A DNA stretch of 62,469 bases, taken from positions 1-62,469 of the forward strand of contig NZ_LVVY01000061.1 of NCBI RefSeq assembly GCF_001650025.1, read 5' to 3'. The translations under genes were made by a program, and so were the position numbers. This document shows positions 52,556-61,150 of this stretch, piece by piece. The notes under the pieces were generated by a model. That model did no database searches, was not told where the DNA came from, and worked only from the letters and a program-made list of their open reading frames with translations. Numbering within the stretch: the first letter of the stretch is position 1; each line of letters starts with the position of its first letter. Source of the stretch: Devosia elaeis. Lineage in GTDB: Bacteria; Pseudomonadota; Alphaproteobacteria; Rhizobiales; Devosiaceae.

Positions 52556-54049
52556 TCAGGCCGGCTTGCGGTTGAAGATCAGCGGCTTGAGGCCCCAGAG
52601 CAGGACCAGCAGGGCAATGGCCAGGACCGTGGCGCTGATCGGGCGGCTCAGGAAGGTGCCGAAATCGCCCCGCGACAGCAGCATGGCGCGACGGAAATGC
52701 TCTTCCATCATCGGGCCCAGGACAAAACCGAGCAGCATGGGGGCGGCCGGATAGCCGCCGACGCGCAGGGCGTAACCCAAGGCACCAAACAGGACGACGA
52801 GCATGACATCGAAGGCGCTGTTGCTGACGCTATAAGTGCCGATGCAGATGAACATCAGCACAGCGGGGAACAACCAATTATAAGGCACCATGAGCAGGCG
52901 CACCCAGACCCCGACCAGCGGCACGTTGAGGATGACCAGCAGAACATTGCCAATCCAGAAGCTCATGACCAGGCCCCAGAACAGGGAGGGCTGTTCGGTC
53001 ATCAGTTGCGGTCCGGGCGCAATGCCATGGATCATCAGCGCGCCCAGCATCAGCGCCATGGTGGCGCTGCCCGGAATACCGAGTGCCAGCGTGGGAATGA
53101 ACGAGGTCTGGTCGGCGGCATTGTTGGCGGCCTCGGGCGCCATGATGCCCTCGATCTGACCGCTGCCGAATTTTTCGGGTGCCCTGGAGACGCGTTTTTC
53201 AACCGCATACGCCATGAAGGCGGCGATGGACGAGCCGGTGCCCGGCAGCGTGCCGAAGAAGGCGCCGATGGAGGAGCCACGGATCATCGGCAACCAGGAC
53301 CGACGAACGTCGTCCCTGGTCGGCTTCATGGCCGAAAGCTTTACCGAATTGGGATCGACCTTCTTGCCATCGACCTTGCCGACGCTGGCGATCACTTCGG
53401 AGACGCCGAACAGGCCCATGGCCAGCGCCACGAGATTGATGCCGTCGGCGAGGTCGAGAATGCCGAAATCGAACCGCCGCGTGCCGGTATAGATATCGCT
53501 GCCGACAAGGCCGAACAGGATGCCCAGCGCCACCATGATCAACCCCTTGAGGATCGAGCCGCTGGACACGTTACAGGCGGCGATGAGCCCGAGCAGCATC
53601 AGGGAGAAGTACTCGGCCGACGAAAAGCTGAGTGCATAGGCGCTGATTGTGCCGGCAAAGCCCATGAGCAGGATGATGCCGAACGAACCACCGAAGAAGG
53701 AGGCGACCGTCGTCATCAACAGTGCAATGCCGCCGCGGCCCTGCTGAGTCATCGGATAACCATCGAGGCAGGTAACGGCATTGGTGGCCGAGCCCGGAAC
53801 GTTGAGCAGGATCGAGGCCGTGCTGCCGCCATAAGAGGTGCCGTACCAGATGCCGGCCAGCATGATCAGCGCGGCGGTCGGTTCCAGCTGGAAGGTCAGC
53901 GGGAACAGCATGGAAATGGCGGCGACCACGCCAATGCCCGGAATGACGCCCAGAAGCGTGCCGAGGAATACCCCGACAAAGCACCAGAGCAGATTGTACC
54001 AGGAGAGCGCGGTTTGCAGCCCGAGGATGAGATTGTCGAAATAGGACAT
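52556..54049 (-). CDS. tctA: Tripartite tricarboxylate transporter large permease TctA
   Basis: The 497-residue TctA protein has about 11-12 helices and the TTT signature repeats GVIPGIG...GGSTASILLNVPGSATNAVTCLDGYPM and LPGTGSSIAAFMAYAVEK. The start ATG (54049) overlaps the TctB stop by 4 bp. It moves a carboxylate bound by TctC, driven by ions. The gene is last in the iclR-tctC-tctB-tctA unit. Confidence 0.94.
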   Translation of the reverse strand: MSYFDNLILGLQTALSWYNLLWCFVGVFLGTLLGVIPGIGVVAAISMLFPLTFQLEPTAALIMLAGIWYGTSYGGSTASILLNVPGSATNAVTCLDGYPMTQQGRGGIALLMTTVASFFGGSFGIILLMGFAGTISAYALSFSSAEYFSLMLLGLIAACNVSSGSILKGLIMVALGILFGLVGSDIYTGTRRFDFGILDLADGINLVALAMGLFGVSEVIASVGKVDGKKVDPNSVKLSAMKPTRDDVRRSWLPMIRGSSIGAFFGTLPGTGSSIAAFMAYAVEKRVSRAPEKFGSGQIEGIMAPEAANNAADQTSFIPTLALGIPGSATMALMLGALMIHGIAPGPQLMTEQPSLFWGLVMSFWIGNVLLVILNVPLVGVWVRLLMVPYNWLFPAVLMFICIGTYSVSNSAFDVMLVVLFGALGYALRVGGYPAAPMLLGFVLGPMMEEHFRRAMLLSRGDFGTFLSRPISATVLAIALLVLLWGLKPLIFNRKPA

Positions 54050-54510
54050 CAGAATGGCCAGCCGATCAGCTTGAAATGCATGCCCAGGCCGATCCGGAAG
54101 ATCAGAAAGGCAATGGCGCAAAAGACGATGCTGAGCACGATGGCGGTGACAGGCCGCGCGCCTTTGTCGGCGAAGGCCGAAATACCGACGACGCCGAAGA
54201 CGGCGGGAATAAAACCGGCAGTGCGGATCAGCAGCGAGAAAACGATCACAGACAGAAGGATGAGGATGGCGGCGCGCCACTGGATCGAGGCCGGATCGAT
54301 GCGCGGCAGATCCGACTTGAACCAGCCGGTCAGCGCCTGGGTGATGCCGAGGCCGGCGATCAGAACGCCGAGCGCCATCGGGAACATGCCCGGGCCCATG
54401 CGTTGCAGCGTGCCGATGGTATAATTCTGGGCGGCATAGAAGGCCACGATCGCACCGAAGATCGCGATCAGAAGACCGGGCACGATTTCCGAATAATTGC
54501 GGTCTATCAT
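54049..54510 (-). CDS. tctB: Tripartite tricarboxylate transporter small permease TctB
   Basis: The 153-residue protein has four hydrophobic segments (residues 10-28, 38-55, 80-100, 120-145) in a typical TctB layout, with MGPGMFPMALGVLIAGLG in the second. The ATG at 54510 was chosen over a longer frame with a polar N-terminus. It works as the small membrane part with TctA. Confidence 0.92.
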   Translation of the reverse strand: MIDRNYSEIVPGLLIAIFGAIVAFYAAQNYTIGTLQRMGPGMFPMALGVLIAGLGITQALTGWFKSDLPRIDPASIQWRAAILILLSVIVFSLLIRTAGFIPAVFGVVGISAFADKGARPVTAIVLSIVFCAIAFLIFRIGLGMHFKLIGWPF

Positions 54511-54578
54511 GCCGCTCTCCTGAGAAAATGCTGGACGTGCAAAGCCGCGCCATGCAGCGCGGCCCTGCAATGGCTGGA

Positions 54579-55559
54579 TCAGTCGACCGTGGCGCCTGAG
54601 GCTTCGATTACCGCAGCCCAGGTGTCGAGTTCAGTGGCGTGATATTGCGCGAACTCGTCGCTTGCGCCGCCCAGCGGCGTGCTGCCGTCAGCGATCAGCA
54701 GGGCGCGTAGCGCTTCGTCCTGCAAGGCCTCGTTGAGGGCTGCATTGAAGGCGGCAACCATGTCTTCGGGCATGCCGGCGGGGCCAACGATGGCTTTCCA
54801 GTCGGCGGCGTTGTAGCCGTCGAAACCAAAGGAAGCGACAGTGGGGGTATCGGGCAGCACCGGGTTCGGCTCGGCCGAGGTGACGGCCAGCGGACGAACG
54901 CTGCCGGCACGAACATGCGGCAACACGCTCGGCACGCTGCCGATATAGATGTCGACGACGCCGCTCATCACGTCCGAAATCGCCTGGGCGATACCCGGAT
55001 AGGGAACGTGTGTGAGTTCGAGCTCGCCCTGGGTGGCCAGCAGCTCAAGCGAGAGGTGAGCAACGGTGCCCGAGCCCGGCGTGCCATAGAGGATGGCGCC
55101 CGGATTTTCCTTGGCAGCGGCGATGACTTCAGCCAGGTCCTGATAGAGGGAATCCGGGAAGGTCACGATGGCCATCGGCTGAGTCGTGACCAGGCCGATA
55201 TGCGAGAAATCGTTCAGCGCATCATAGGGGATATCGCTGTAAAGCGAGGGATTGACCGCCAGGTTCGAGGTCTGACCCATGCCGATGTTCAGGCCATCGG
55301 GCGCGGTGCGCGCCAATTGCGCCATGCCGATATTGCCGCCGGCGCCTGGCTGGTTCTGCACGATGATCGACCAGCCGGTGGCAGAGACGATCTTGTCGAC
55401 GACCTGGCGCGCTAGGATGTCAGTGCCCCCGCCCGGCGGAAACGGCACGGTGAAGGTGATGGTGTCCTTGGTGTAATCCTGGGCCAGTGCAATTCCGGGT
55501 AGCGCCAGCGCGCCTGCCAGGGCAATGCATGCCAAAGTCGGTTTTGAAAACAGGTTCAT
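54579..55559 (-). CDS. tctC: Tripartite tricarboxylate transporter binding protein TctC (Bug family)
   Basis: The 326-residue protein has a signal peptide (MNLFSKPTLACIALAGALAL, then PGIALAQ) and the Bug fold: FTVPFPPGGGTDILARQVVDKI, NQPGAGGNIGMAQLART and YGTPGSGTVAHLSLELL motifs. Bug proteins bind carboxylates through the two loops shown. It lies 41 bp after the IclR gene and 68 bp before TctB. Confidence 0.93.
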   Translation of the reverse strand: MNLFSKPTLACIALAGALALPGIALAQDYTKDTITFTVPFPPGGGTDILARQVVDKIVSATGWSIIVQNQPGAGGNIGMAQLARTAPDGLNIGMGQTSNLAVNPSLYSDIPYDALNDFSHIGLVTTQPMAIVTFPDSLYQDLAEVIAAAKENPGAILYGTPGSGTVAHLSLELLATQGELELTHVPYPGIAQAISDVMSGVVDIYIGSVPSVLPHVRAGSVRPLAVTSAEPNPVLPDTPTVASFGFDGYNAADWKAIVGPAGMPEDMVAAFNAALNEALQDEALRALLIADGSTPLGGASDEFAQYHATELDTWAAVIEASGATVD

Positions 55560-55600
55560 ATCGTCTTCCTCCTGGTTGCTTGGTGTTTTGGTTTTTGGCC

Positions 55601-56308
55601 TCAGGACCGGACCGGCTGCGTTTCGGAGCCGAGAATTTTCGAAATCGCATCGGCCGCCGCGAATAGGCGCGGCAGATGGGATTCCGCAGCTTCGTCGGTG
55701 AAGCGAACGAGCGGACCCGTCAGCGCCAACGATCCGAACAGGGTATTGCCGGCACCGAACAGCGGCACGGCAAGGCTGGCCACGTCGGGCGTGCGTTCGC
55801 CCCGCGTCAGGTGGTAGCCGCGCTCGCGAATGGATTGGCACAGCTCGCCCACATGTCCACCGAAGGCCAGGATCACCCAACCGGCAGCACCCTTGTCCAG
55901 GGACATGGCGTCGCCGGGCCGGGCGCTGTGGCGGATCGACTGGGCCGAGTCCTTACGCACAAGACACACGCGGGTGTCGCCTTCGCGGACATAGATTGCG
56001 GCGCTTTCGCCGGTATCATCGCTGAGCTTGATCAGTTCGGGCGCGATGAATTTCTCCGGGACGAAGGAGGCCGTATAGCGCGCACCGAGCTGGGCCAGCT
56101 TGGGGCCCAGGCGCCAGGTCGAGTCCTCGCACTGCACGAGCATGCGATTGCCGGCCAGCGTGCGGGCGATCCGCAGGGCAGTCGACTTGTCCAGCGATGT
56201 GCGCCGCGCCAATTCGGTCAGGCTCAAGGTTGCGTCTTCCTCTCCGAATGCACTGAGCAGAGCAACGGCGCGATCAACGGCCGCTACCGCAGTGGAATTG
56301 CCAGGCAT
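55601..56308 (-). CDS. IclR-family transcriptional regulator
   Basis: The 235-residue protein has an N-terminal winged helix (residues 8-70: ALLSAFGEEDATLSLTELARRTSLDKSTALRIARTL) and a C-terminal IclR effector domain with VRKDSAQSIRHSARPGDAMSL. It leads the tctCBA genes on the same strand and is divergent from the dehydrogenase/aldolase genes, with a TTGTAC/GTACAA palindrome between. It likely controls both units and senses their substrate. Confidence 0.92.
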   Translation of the reverse strand: MPGNSTAVAAVDRAVALLSAFGEEDATLSLTELARRTSLDKSTALRIARTLAGNRMLVQCEDSTWRLGPKLAQLGARYTASFVPEKFIAPELIKLSDDTGESAAIYVREGDTRVCLVRKDSAQSIRHSARPGDAMSLDKGAAGWVILAFGGHVGELCQSIRERGYHLTRGERTPDVASLAVPLFGAGNTLFGSLALTGPLVRFTDEAAESHLPRLFAAADAISKILGSETQPVRS

Positions 56309-56335
56309 TTGTCGTCCTCCAGAAAAGTGTCGTTG

Positions 56336-56370
56336 TTGTACTTAGTACAATCACTTTTCATATAGTACAA
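56336..56370. promoter_or_regulatory. IclR-type operator with adjacent half-site
   Basis: TTGTAC-TTA-GTACAA (56336-56350) is a perfect 6-bp inverted repeat, 28 bp upstream of the IclR start. A second GTACAA half-site lies at 56365-56370, 20 bp on. The pair sits in the divergent promoter between iclR and the dehydrogenase at 56421. Confidence 0.62.
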
Positions 56371-56420
56371 TACACGCTAGACGATGCCCGTCAACACGAG
56401 GGCATCGACAGGAGGACGGC

Positions 56421-57431
56421 GTGGCGGAAAAGCAGCCGCAGAGCGGCACGCGATGGACGGTTATGGTCACCGGTGCAAAGCTGGTCGAGGAGGCTGAAAA
56501 TCTATTATCGGCAAAGGGTTGCGCAACGATCTATGTCGATGGCTATGCCGGCCCGGAGGCGCTGCGCGACGCGGCACGGACCCATTGCGTCGACGCCATT
56601 CTCGTGCGTCAGGGCAAGATCGACCGCAGCGTTATCGAGGCCTCCGATCGACTCAAGGTTATCGCCAAGCATGGCTCGGGGGTCGACAATATCGATCTGG
56701 CGGCTGCCGGCGATAGATCGATTCCCGTCCTGCGCGCCCTCTCGGCCAATGCGCAATCGGTGGCCGAACTCGCCCTCACGCTGACATTGTCCCTGCTCAA
56801 GGACGTGACTGTTCTCGACCGCGCGGTGAAGAGCGGTAGCTGGCCCAAGACCAGCTATGTTGGGCGCGATATCGCCGGCACCTCTTTCGGCGTCATCGGC
56901 TATGGCGATATCGGCCGACGGGCGGCGAGCCTGGCCAGGGCCCTCGGCATGAGTGCCCTGGCTTTCGACCCCGGCGCCGCGGCAGCCGATGATGGCATTG
57001 AACGGGTGGAAACCCTGGACGCGCTGCTCGAACGCGCCGATGTCATCAGCCTCCATTGCCCACTCACCGAGCGCACGCGCGACCTCATCGGTGCAAGGGA
57101 ACTGACGCTGATGGGCCCGGCGAGCTTCCTGGTGAACACCGCTCGCGGGGGGCTGATCGACGAAACGGCCCTGCAACACGCCCTCGCCAACGGGCATATA
57201 GCCGGTGCGGCTCTCGACAGCTTTTCACAGGAGCCTCCGGCGCCAGACCATCACCTGTTCGGTCTCGATAACCTTATCGCTACGCCCCATGTCGGCGGCG
57301 CCAGCCGGTCGGCGCTGCGCAACATGGCGGTCCAGAGCGCCACCAACATCCTCACCTTTCTCGAACACGGCACCTTCGACAGCGCCGCGCAGGCCAAGCC
57401 ATCGCTTGCCGGCATGTCGATCAACGCCTGA
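56421..57431 (+). CDS. D-2-hydroxyacid dehydrogenase (SerA/GhrA-like)
   Basis: The 336-residue protein has the D-isomer-specific dehydrogenase fold: NAD motif FGVIGYGDIGRRAASLARALGM in residues 155-180, catalytic Arg in NTARGGLIDE, Glu in DSFSQEPP and His in PHVGGASRSALRNMA. It starts at GTG (56421) after an AGGAGG site. With the RraA-like aldolase 21 bp downstream it could interconvert the 2-oxo and 2-hydroxy acids brought in by TctCBA. Confidence 0.92.
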   Translation: MAEKQPQSGTRWTVMVTGAKLVEEAENLLSAKGCATIYVDGYAGPEALRDAARTHCVDAILVRQGKIDRSVIEASDRLKVIAKHGSGVDNIDLAAAGDRSIPVLRALSANAQSVAELALTLTLSLLKDVTVLDRAVKSGSWPKTSYVGRDIAGTSFGVIGYGDIGRRAASLARALGMSALAFDPGAAAADDGIERVETLDALLERADVISLHCPLTERTRDLIGARELTLMGPASFLVNTARGGLIDETALQHALANGHIAGAALDSFSQEPPAPDHHLFGLDNLIATPHVGGASRSALRNMAVQSATNILTFLEHGTFDSAAQAKPSLAGMSINA

Positions 57432-57452
57432 CCTCAACCCCGAAAGACAGTC

Positions 57453-58124
57453 ATGACCCAGTTTCGCGTTCTCAACCGCACCCGCCAGGCCTCTTCGGAA
57501 TGGGTAGAGCGCTTCCGCGCCTTGCCAGTCGCCAACATCAGCGATGTGATGCAACGTCTGGTGGCCGGTGGACCCAGCCTGCGCCCCTATTATACCGGCG
57601 AGCGTCTCTGCGGACCCGCAATCACCGTCAAGTCCCGCCCCGGGGACAACCTCATGGTTCACGCCGCACTCGACCTTGCCCAGCCGGGCGATGTCATCGT
57701 GGTCGATGCCGGGGGTGACCTGACCAATGCCATTATCGGCGAACTCATGGTCGCCTATGCCGCGCACAAGAAGCTGGGCGGCATTGTCATTTATGGCGCC
57801 ATTCGCGACAGCGCCGAACTCAGCGCCGGCAGCTTCCCGGTCTTTGCCTCTGGCGTCACCCATCGCGGGCCCTATAAGGACGGGCCGGGCGAGGTCAACG
57901 CGCCCATCGCCCTCGAAGGCATGGTCATCTCCCCGGGAGACCTCATCTGTGGCGATGCAGACGGGGTCGTATCGGTGCCTTTCGATGACCTTGAACGCCT
58001 TTACGAGGCCGCAAAGGCAAAGCATGAGGCCGAGACGCGCCAGATGGAGGCTATTCACGAAGGCCGCAACGATCGCAGCTGGGTCGCCGCCCAATTGGTG
58101 AGAATGGGCTGCATCACCCCATAG
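57453..58124 (+). CDS. RraA-like / 4-hydroxy-4-methyl-2-oxoglutarate aldolase-type protein
   Basis: The 223-residue protein has the RraA/HMG-aldolase fold. ANISDVMQRL, RPGDNLMVHAAL, IVIYGAIRDSAEL (Arg-Asp motif) and GDADGVVSVP are visible; the Arg and Asp pair with a metal to bind pyruvate-type substrates. Such proteins act as class II pyruvate aldolases or oxaloacetate decarboxylases, and true RraA regulators lack the aldolase residues. Context with a carboxylate importer and a 2-hydroxyacid dehydrogenase favours the aldolase role. Confidence 0.87.
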   Translation: MTQFRVLNRTRQASSEWVERFRALPVANISDVMQRLVAGGPSLRPYYTGERLCGPAITVKSRPGDNLMVHAALDLAQPGDVIVVDAGGDLTNAIIGELMVAYAAHKKLGGIVIYGAIRDSAELSAGSFPVFASGVTHRGPYKDGPGEVNAPIALEGMVISPGDLICGDADGVVSVPFDDLERLYEAAKAKHEAETRQMEAIHEGRNDRSWVAAQLVRMGCITP

Positions 58125-58206
58125 ATTCGGCGCTCGAACCTCAGCTTGCGGTCCATTGTCGGGTGACGACGATGGACGTTCCGCAGAGCTGTGCTAGTGT
58201 CGTCGC

Positions 58207-58308
58207 TACCGAGGGGTGTCCCGACAAGGGGCTGAGATTCTGCTGGCCGCGAGGCAGCGCAGTGACCCTTTGAACCTGATCCGGATCATGCCGGCGAAGG
58301 GACAGGTC
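58207..58308 (+). ncRNA. TPP riboswitch (THI box) upstream of thiD
   Basis: The leader has the conserved elements of the TPP aptamer: GGGGTG...GGGCTGAGA (58213-58236), then ACCCTTTGAACCTGATCCGG (58265-58284) and a closing GAAGGGACAGGT helix. The aptamer ends 42 bp before the thiD ATG. Binding of TPP is expected to close the ribosome site or end transcription. Confidence 0.95.
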
Positions 58309-58350
58309 GATGCGCCTTATCCTTTGCCGGCCTCTCGAACGAGGCCGCCA

Positions 58351-59196
58351 ATGATTGCCAACGTTCTCAGCATCGCCGGCACCGACCCTACGGGCGGAGC
58401 GGGCATACACGCGGACATCAAGACCATCTCGGCAAACGGGGCTTATGCCATGGCCGCGATTACCGCCGTGGTGGCGCAGAACACCCAGGGGGTGCGAGCA
58501 TTCGTCGCCCTCGAACCGGGCTTTGTCGGCCAGCAGATCGATGCCGTTTTCGAGGATGTTCGGGTGGACGCCGTCAAGATCGGCATGGTGGCGAATGCGG
58601 GCATAGCCGCGGTGATCGCGGAACGCCTTCGCCACCACAGCGCGCGGAACATCGTGCTTGATCCCGTCATGGTAGCCAAGAGCGGCGATCGCCTGCTGGA
58701 GCCCGAAACGGTCTCCGCCATCCGCGAATTGCTTGTGCCCCTTGCAACAATCATCACGCCGAATCTGCCGGAGGCCGGCGTTCTGCTCGACGCCCAGCCG
58801 GAATGGACGCTGGCCGAGATGCGGGCACGGGTGGAAGACCTGCATCGGCTTGGCTCGCAATGGGTGTTGCTCAAGGGTGGGCATCTCGATGGATCGGCGG
58901 ACAGCATCGACCTGCTGCATGGGCCGTCCGGAACGATCGAGCTTTCAGCGCCCCGGATCCGGACGCGCAACGACCACGGCACCGGCTGCACGCTATCAGC
59001 CGCTATCGCGGCGCTCCTGCCCAGGCATTCAATGGAGGACAGCGTACGCGCGGCCAAGACCTACATGCACGGCGCACTCGCCGCGAGCGCGGAGCTGGAT
59101 GTCGGCCATGGCCATGGCCCGCTCCATCACTTCTACAGGATTTGGGAACAAACTTCAGACGGCGGGCTCCTACAGAGCGCGGCGGAGACCACCTGA
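58351..59196 (+). CDS. thiD: Hydroxymethylpyrimidine/phosphomethylpyrimidine kinase ThiD
   Basis: The 281-residue kinase has ThiD motifs: SIAGTDPTGGAGIHADIKT at the N-terminus, VLDPVMVAKSGDRLL, LVPLATIITPNLPEAGVL and the ATP-site NDHGTGCTLSAAIAA. It phosphorylates HMP then HMP-P to HMP-PP for thiamin phosphate synthesis. The ATG at 58351 matches family starts, and the upstream aptamer confirms thiamin control. It converges on thiE. Confidence 0.95.
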   Translation: MIANVLSIAGTDPTGGAGIHADIKTISANGAYAMAAITAVVAQNTQGVRAFVALEPGFVGQQIDAVFEDVRVDAVKIGMVANAGIAAVIAERLRHHSARNIVLDPVMVAKSGDRLLEPETVSAIRELLVPLATIITPNLPEAGVLLDAQPEWTLAEMRARVEDLHRLGSQWVLLKGGHLDGSADSIDLLHGPSGTIELSAPRIRTRNDHGTGCTLSAAIAALLPRHSMEDSVRAAKTYMHGALAASAELDVGHGHGPLHHFYRIWEQTSDGGLLQSAAETT

Positions 59197-59227
59197 ACGC
59201 CGCATCGCATTTCCGTCGGCGCCCTCG

Positions 59228-59875
59228 TCAGGGGTCTCGACGGCGCCGCTCGCTCTCAATCATCGCCATCAGTTTTCGCGCGGCGATGTCAGGCGCGCGG
59301 TGGCTGCATATGGCCGAGACAACGGCCATGCCATCCACGCCGGTCGAAAAGAGTGAGCGCACATGCTCGGCCTTCAAGCCACCTATGGCGACGGTCGGCA
59401 CGGGGCTCAATCTGGCGAGCTGCGCCAGTCCGTCAAAGCCGATGGGGGGCTTGTGATCCGGCTTGGTTGGTGTGGCAAAGACCGGACCGAGCCCGAGATA
59501 GTCGACCATGGCAGGGTCGGCCGCGCGAACCGCAGCTTCGTTTTCTGCCGAGAGGCCCAGGATCATGTCCGGCCCGACCCTCGACCGCACTTCGATGGCC
59601 GGCATGTCGTCCTGCCCGACATGAACACCGTGGGCGTCGATCGCGGCGGCAGCTTCCACATCATCATTGACGATGAGCTTCACGCCGGTACCCGCTAGGA
59701 CATCCATCAAGGCGCGGCCGGTGGCAACGAGGCCGGAGGTGCCGGCCTCCTTGTCGCGCAATTGCACCATGGTCGCGCCGCCGGCCACGGCAAGCCGCGC
59801 CGTTTCGACCATCGTGCGGACCCGGCACAGGCCGGGATCGAGGACGAGATAGAGCGAGAGGTCGAACCGCTTCAT
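59228..59875 (-). CDS. thiE: Thiamin phosphate synthase ThiE
   Basis: The 215-residue TIM-barrel enzyme joins HMP-PP and thiazole phosphate into thiamin monophosphate. Visible motifs are VQLRDKEAGT, LIVNDDVEAA, HGVHVGQDDM, YLGLGPVFATPTKPDH and VAIGGL. Its ATG (59875) overlaps the thiM stop by 4 bp (ATGA). It is expected to be controlled by the same riboswitch. Confidence 0.95.
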   Translation of the reverse strand: MKRFDLSLYLVLDPGLCRVRTMVETARLAVAGGATMVQLRDKEAGTSGLVATGRALMDVLAGTGVKLIVNDDVEAAAAIDAHGVHVGQDDMPAIEVRSRVGPDMILGLSAENEAAVRAADPAMVDYLGLGPVFATPTKPDHKPPIGFDGLAQLARLSPVPTVAIGGLKAEHVRSLFSTGVDGMAVVSAICSHRAPDIAARKLMAMIESERRRRDP

Positions 59876-60666
59876 ACCGCAACGATCCGACCGTCCGCTT
59901 CGAGGCTTTCGGATCTGAACCCGTGCAGGCTATCCAGGAACCGGATGGCGAAGCTTCCCGGCCCTTGTGCGCCCCGCTCCGCGATCTCGCCGGCAGCGGC
60001 GAAGGTCGCCAGGGCAGCCATTGTCGCCTCGAATGGCTGTTTCGGGGCGACGGCGACGAAGGCGCCGACAAGCGCGGTCAGCGAACAGCCCAGTGCCGTG
60101 ACCTTGGGCATCAAGGACGAGCCGCCCGATATGCGGACCGACCGCTCGCCGTCCGTCACGAAGTCAACCGCACCGGTTACGGCCACGACCGCGCCCGTCG
60201 AGAAGGCGAGCTGCCGCGCGGCATCCTCGGCGTCACTGACCGGATCGCCGCTATCGACCCCCTGCCCTGCACTTTGGCCACCGCCTAGCGCGATGATCTC
60301 CGAGGCGTTGCCACGAATGATGGCCGGGCGCAGGTCGAGGAGCGCAGCCACCGTTTGGCTGCGAAAGGTGGTTGCGAAATGGGCGACCGGGTCGAGCACC
60401 CAGGGTTTTCCCGCCGCCCGCGCGCCGGCGATGGCCGTCTTCATGCCGGCGACCCAGGTGGGGGACAGCGTACCGATATTGACGGTCAGCGCGCCCGCGA
60501 TCGCGGCGAATTCGCCGGCTTCCTCTTCGGCATGAACCATGGCGGGAGAAGCCCCCGCCGCCAGCAACACGTTGGCGGCCACGTTCATGGCCACATAATT
60601 AGTGATGCATTGGACGAGGGGCGATGTTTCGCGCATGCGGGTGAACAGGATGGACGGCGCGGCCAT
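59872..60666 (-). CDS. thiM: Hydroxyethylthiazole kinase ThiM
   Basis: The 264-residue kinase has SPLVQCITNYVAMNVAANVLLAAGASPAMVHAEEE, LDPVAHFATTFR and the ATP-site LMPKVTALGCSLTALVGAF. It salvages the thiazole moiety, feeding ThiE. I place the start at 60666 (MAAPSILF) because an AGGAGG site lies 8 nt upstream and the resulting length matches E. coli ThiM (262). A longer in-frame start at 60810 adds 48 residues that look like ThiC remains, described separately. Confidence 0.92.
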   Translation of the reverse strand: MAAPSILFTRMRETSPLVQCITNYVAMNVAANVLLAAGASPAMVHAEEEAGEFAAIAGALTVNIGTLSPTWVAGMKTAIAGARAAGKPWVLDPVAHFATTFRSQTVAALLDLRPAIIRGNASEIIALGGGQSAGQGVDSGDPVSDAEDAARQLAFSTGAVVAVTGAVDFVTDGERSVRISGGSSLMPKVTALGCSLTALVGAFVAVAPKQPFEATMAALATFAAAGEIAERGAQGPGSFAIRFLDSLHGFRSESLEADGRIVAV

Positions 60667-60810
60667 GGCTCGAGCCTCCTCGTTCACGGGCCTATAGAGG
60701 TCTCCGCCCTGACGGTATTTTTCCGTCATCGCCGCCATGCCGGGCTTGAAAATCTTGGCCGATGCCGGCAGCGGCCCGGCGGTAACGGTCGGGGTGGGAA
60801 TGGATGTCAT
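60667..60810 (-). pseudogene. thiC: ThiC remnant: N-terminus joined to C-terminus by internal deletion
   Basis: Forty-eight codons upstream of and in frame with thiM start MTSIPTPTVTAGPLPASAKIF, which resembles the N-terminal lead of ThiC (compare FPNSKRIYI in E. coli). They continue KPGMAAMTEKYRQGGDLYRP, which aligns with the ThiC C-terminus (GMADMSENFRARGGEIYL in E. coli, from memory). The roughly 550-600 residues between, including the catalytic core and the CxxC...C cluster, are missing. It keeps the strong ribosome site of a gene directly under the TPP riboswitch. It is a deletion scar or a fused leader to ThiM. Confidence 0.75.
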
Positions 60811-60910
60811 GATCGAGGCTCCTCGCTTCGCAAGCAATGGAGACCCAGCTCTGACGGGAAGGAGAAAGGAGGCCTTTGGACAGATCGGTCGTGCGACCGA
60901 AAGGCATCCG

Positions 60911-61012
60911 CACCGTCCCTACGCCAGTGTGAACTGGATCAGGTTCGTAGGGTCCCTGCGCTGCCTTTCGGCTCAGCAGTATCTCAGCCCCTTGTCGGGA
61001 CACCCCTGGTGA
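60911..61012 (-). ncRNA. TPP riboswitch (THI box) upstream of thiC-remnant/thiM/thiE
   Basis: On the minus strand the THI box has GGGGTG...CTGAGAT, GGGACCCTACGAACCTGATC and the closing CACC/GGTG helix at its ends. It lies 100 bp before the remnant's ATG (60810). Its first 27 nt (60981-61007) are identical to those of the thiD aptamer. Confidence 0.95.
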
Positions 61013-61150
61013 AGCCGCAAAAATGCGAGCTGCCGCCTATGATGTCAATCTCCGGCAAGCCATCGGACGCAAATCAGCCTTGGGGCGGAAACCGATCAGT
61101 CGCTTTGGCCGCTCCGTTGCCTCAGGCGGCCTCGCGCCGTTGCAGATGTG

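Noticed and set aside
52478..54424. 648-codon plus-strand open frame opposite tctA/tctB
   Set aside because: Shadow of two membrane proteins with clear TctA and TctB motifs; its His/Glu/Gly-rich translation is typical of antisense to hydrophobic codons.
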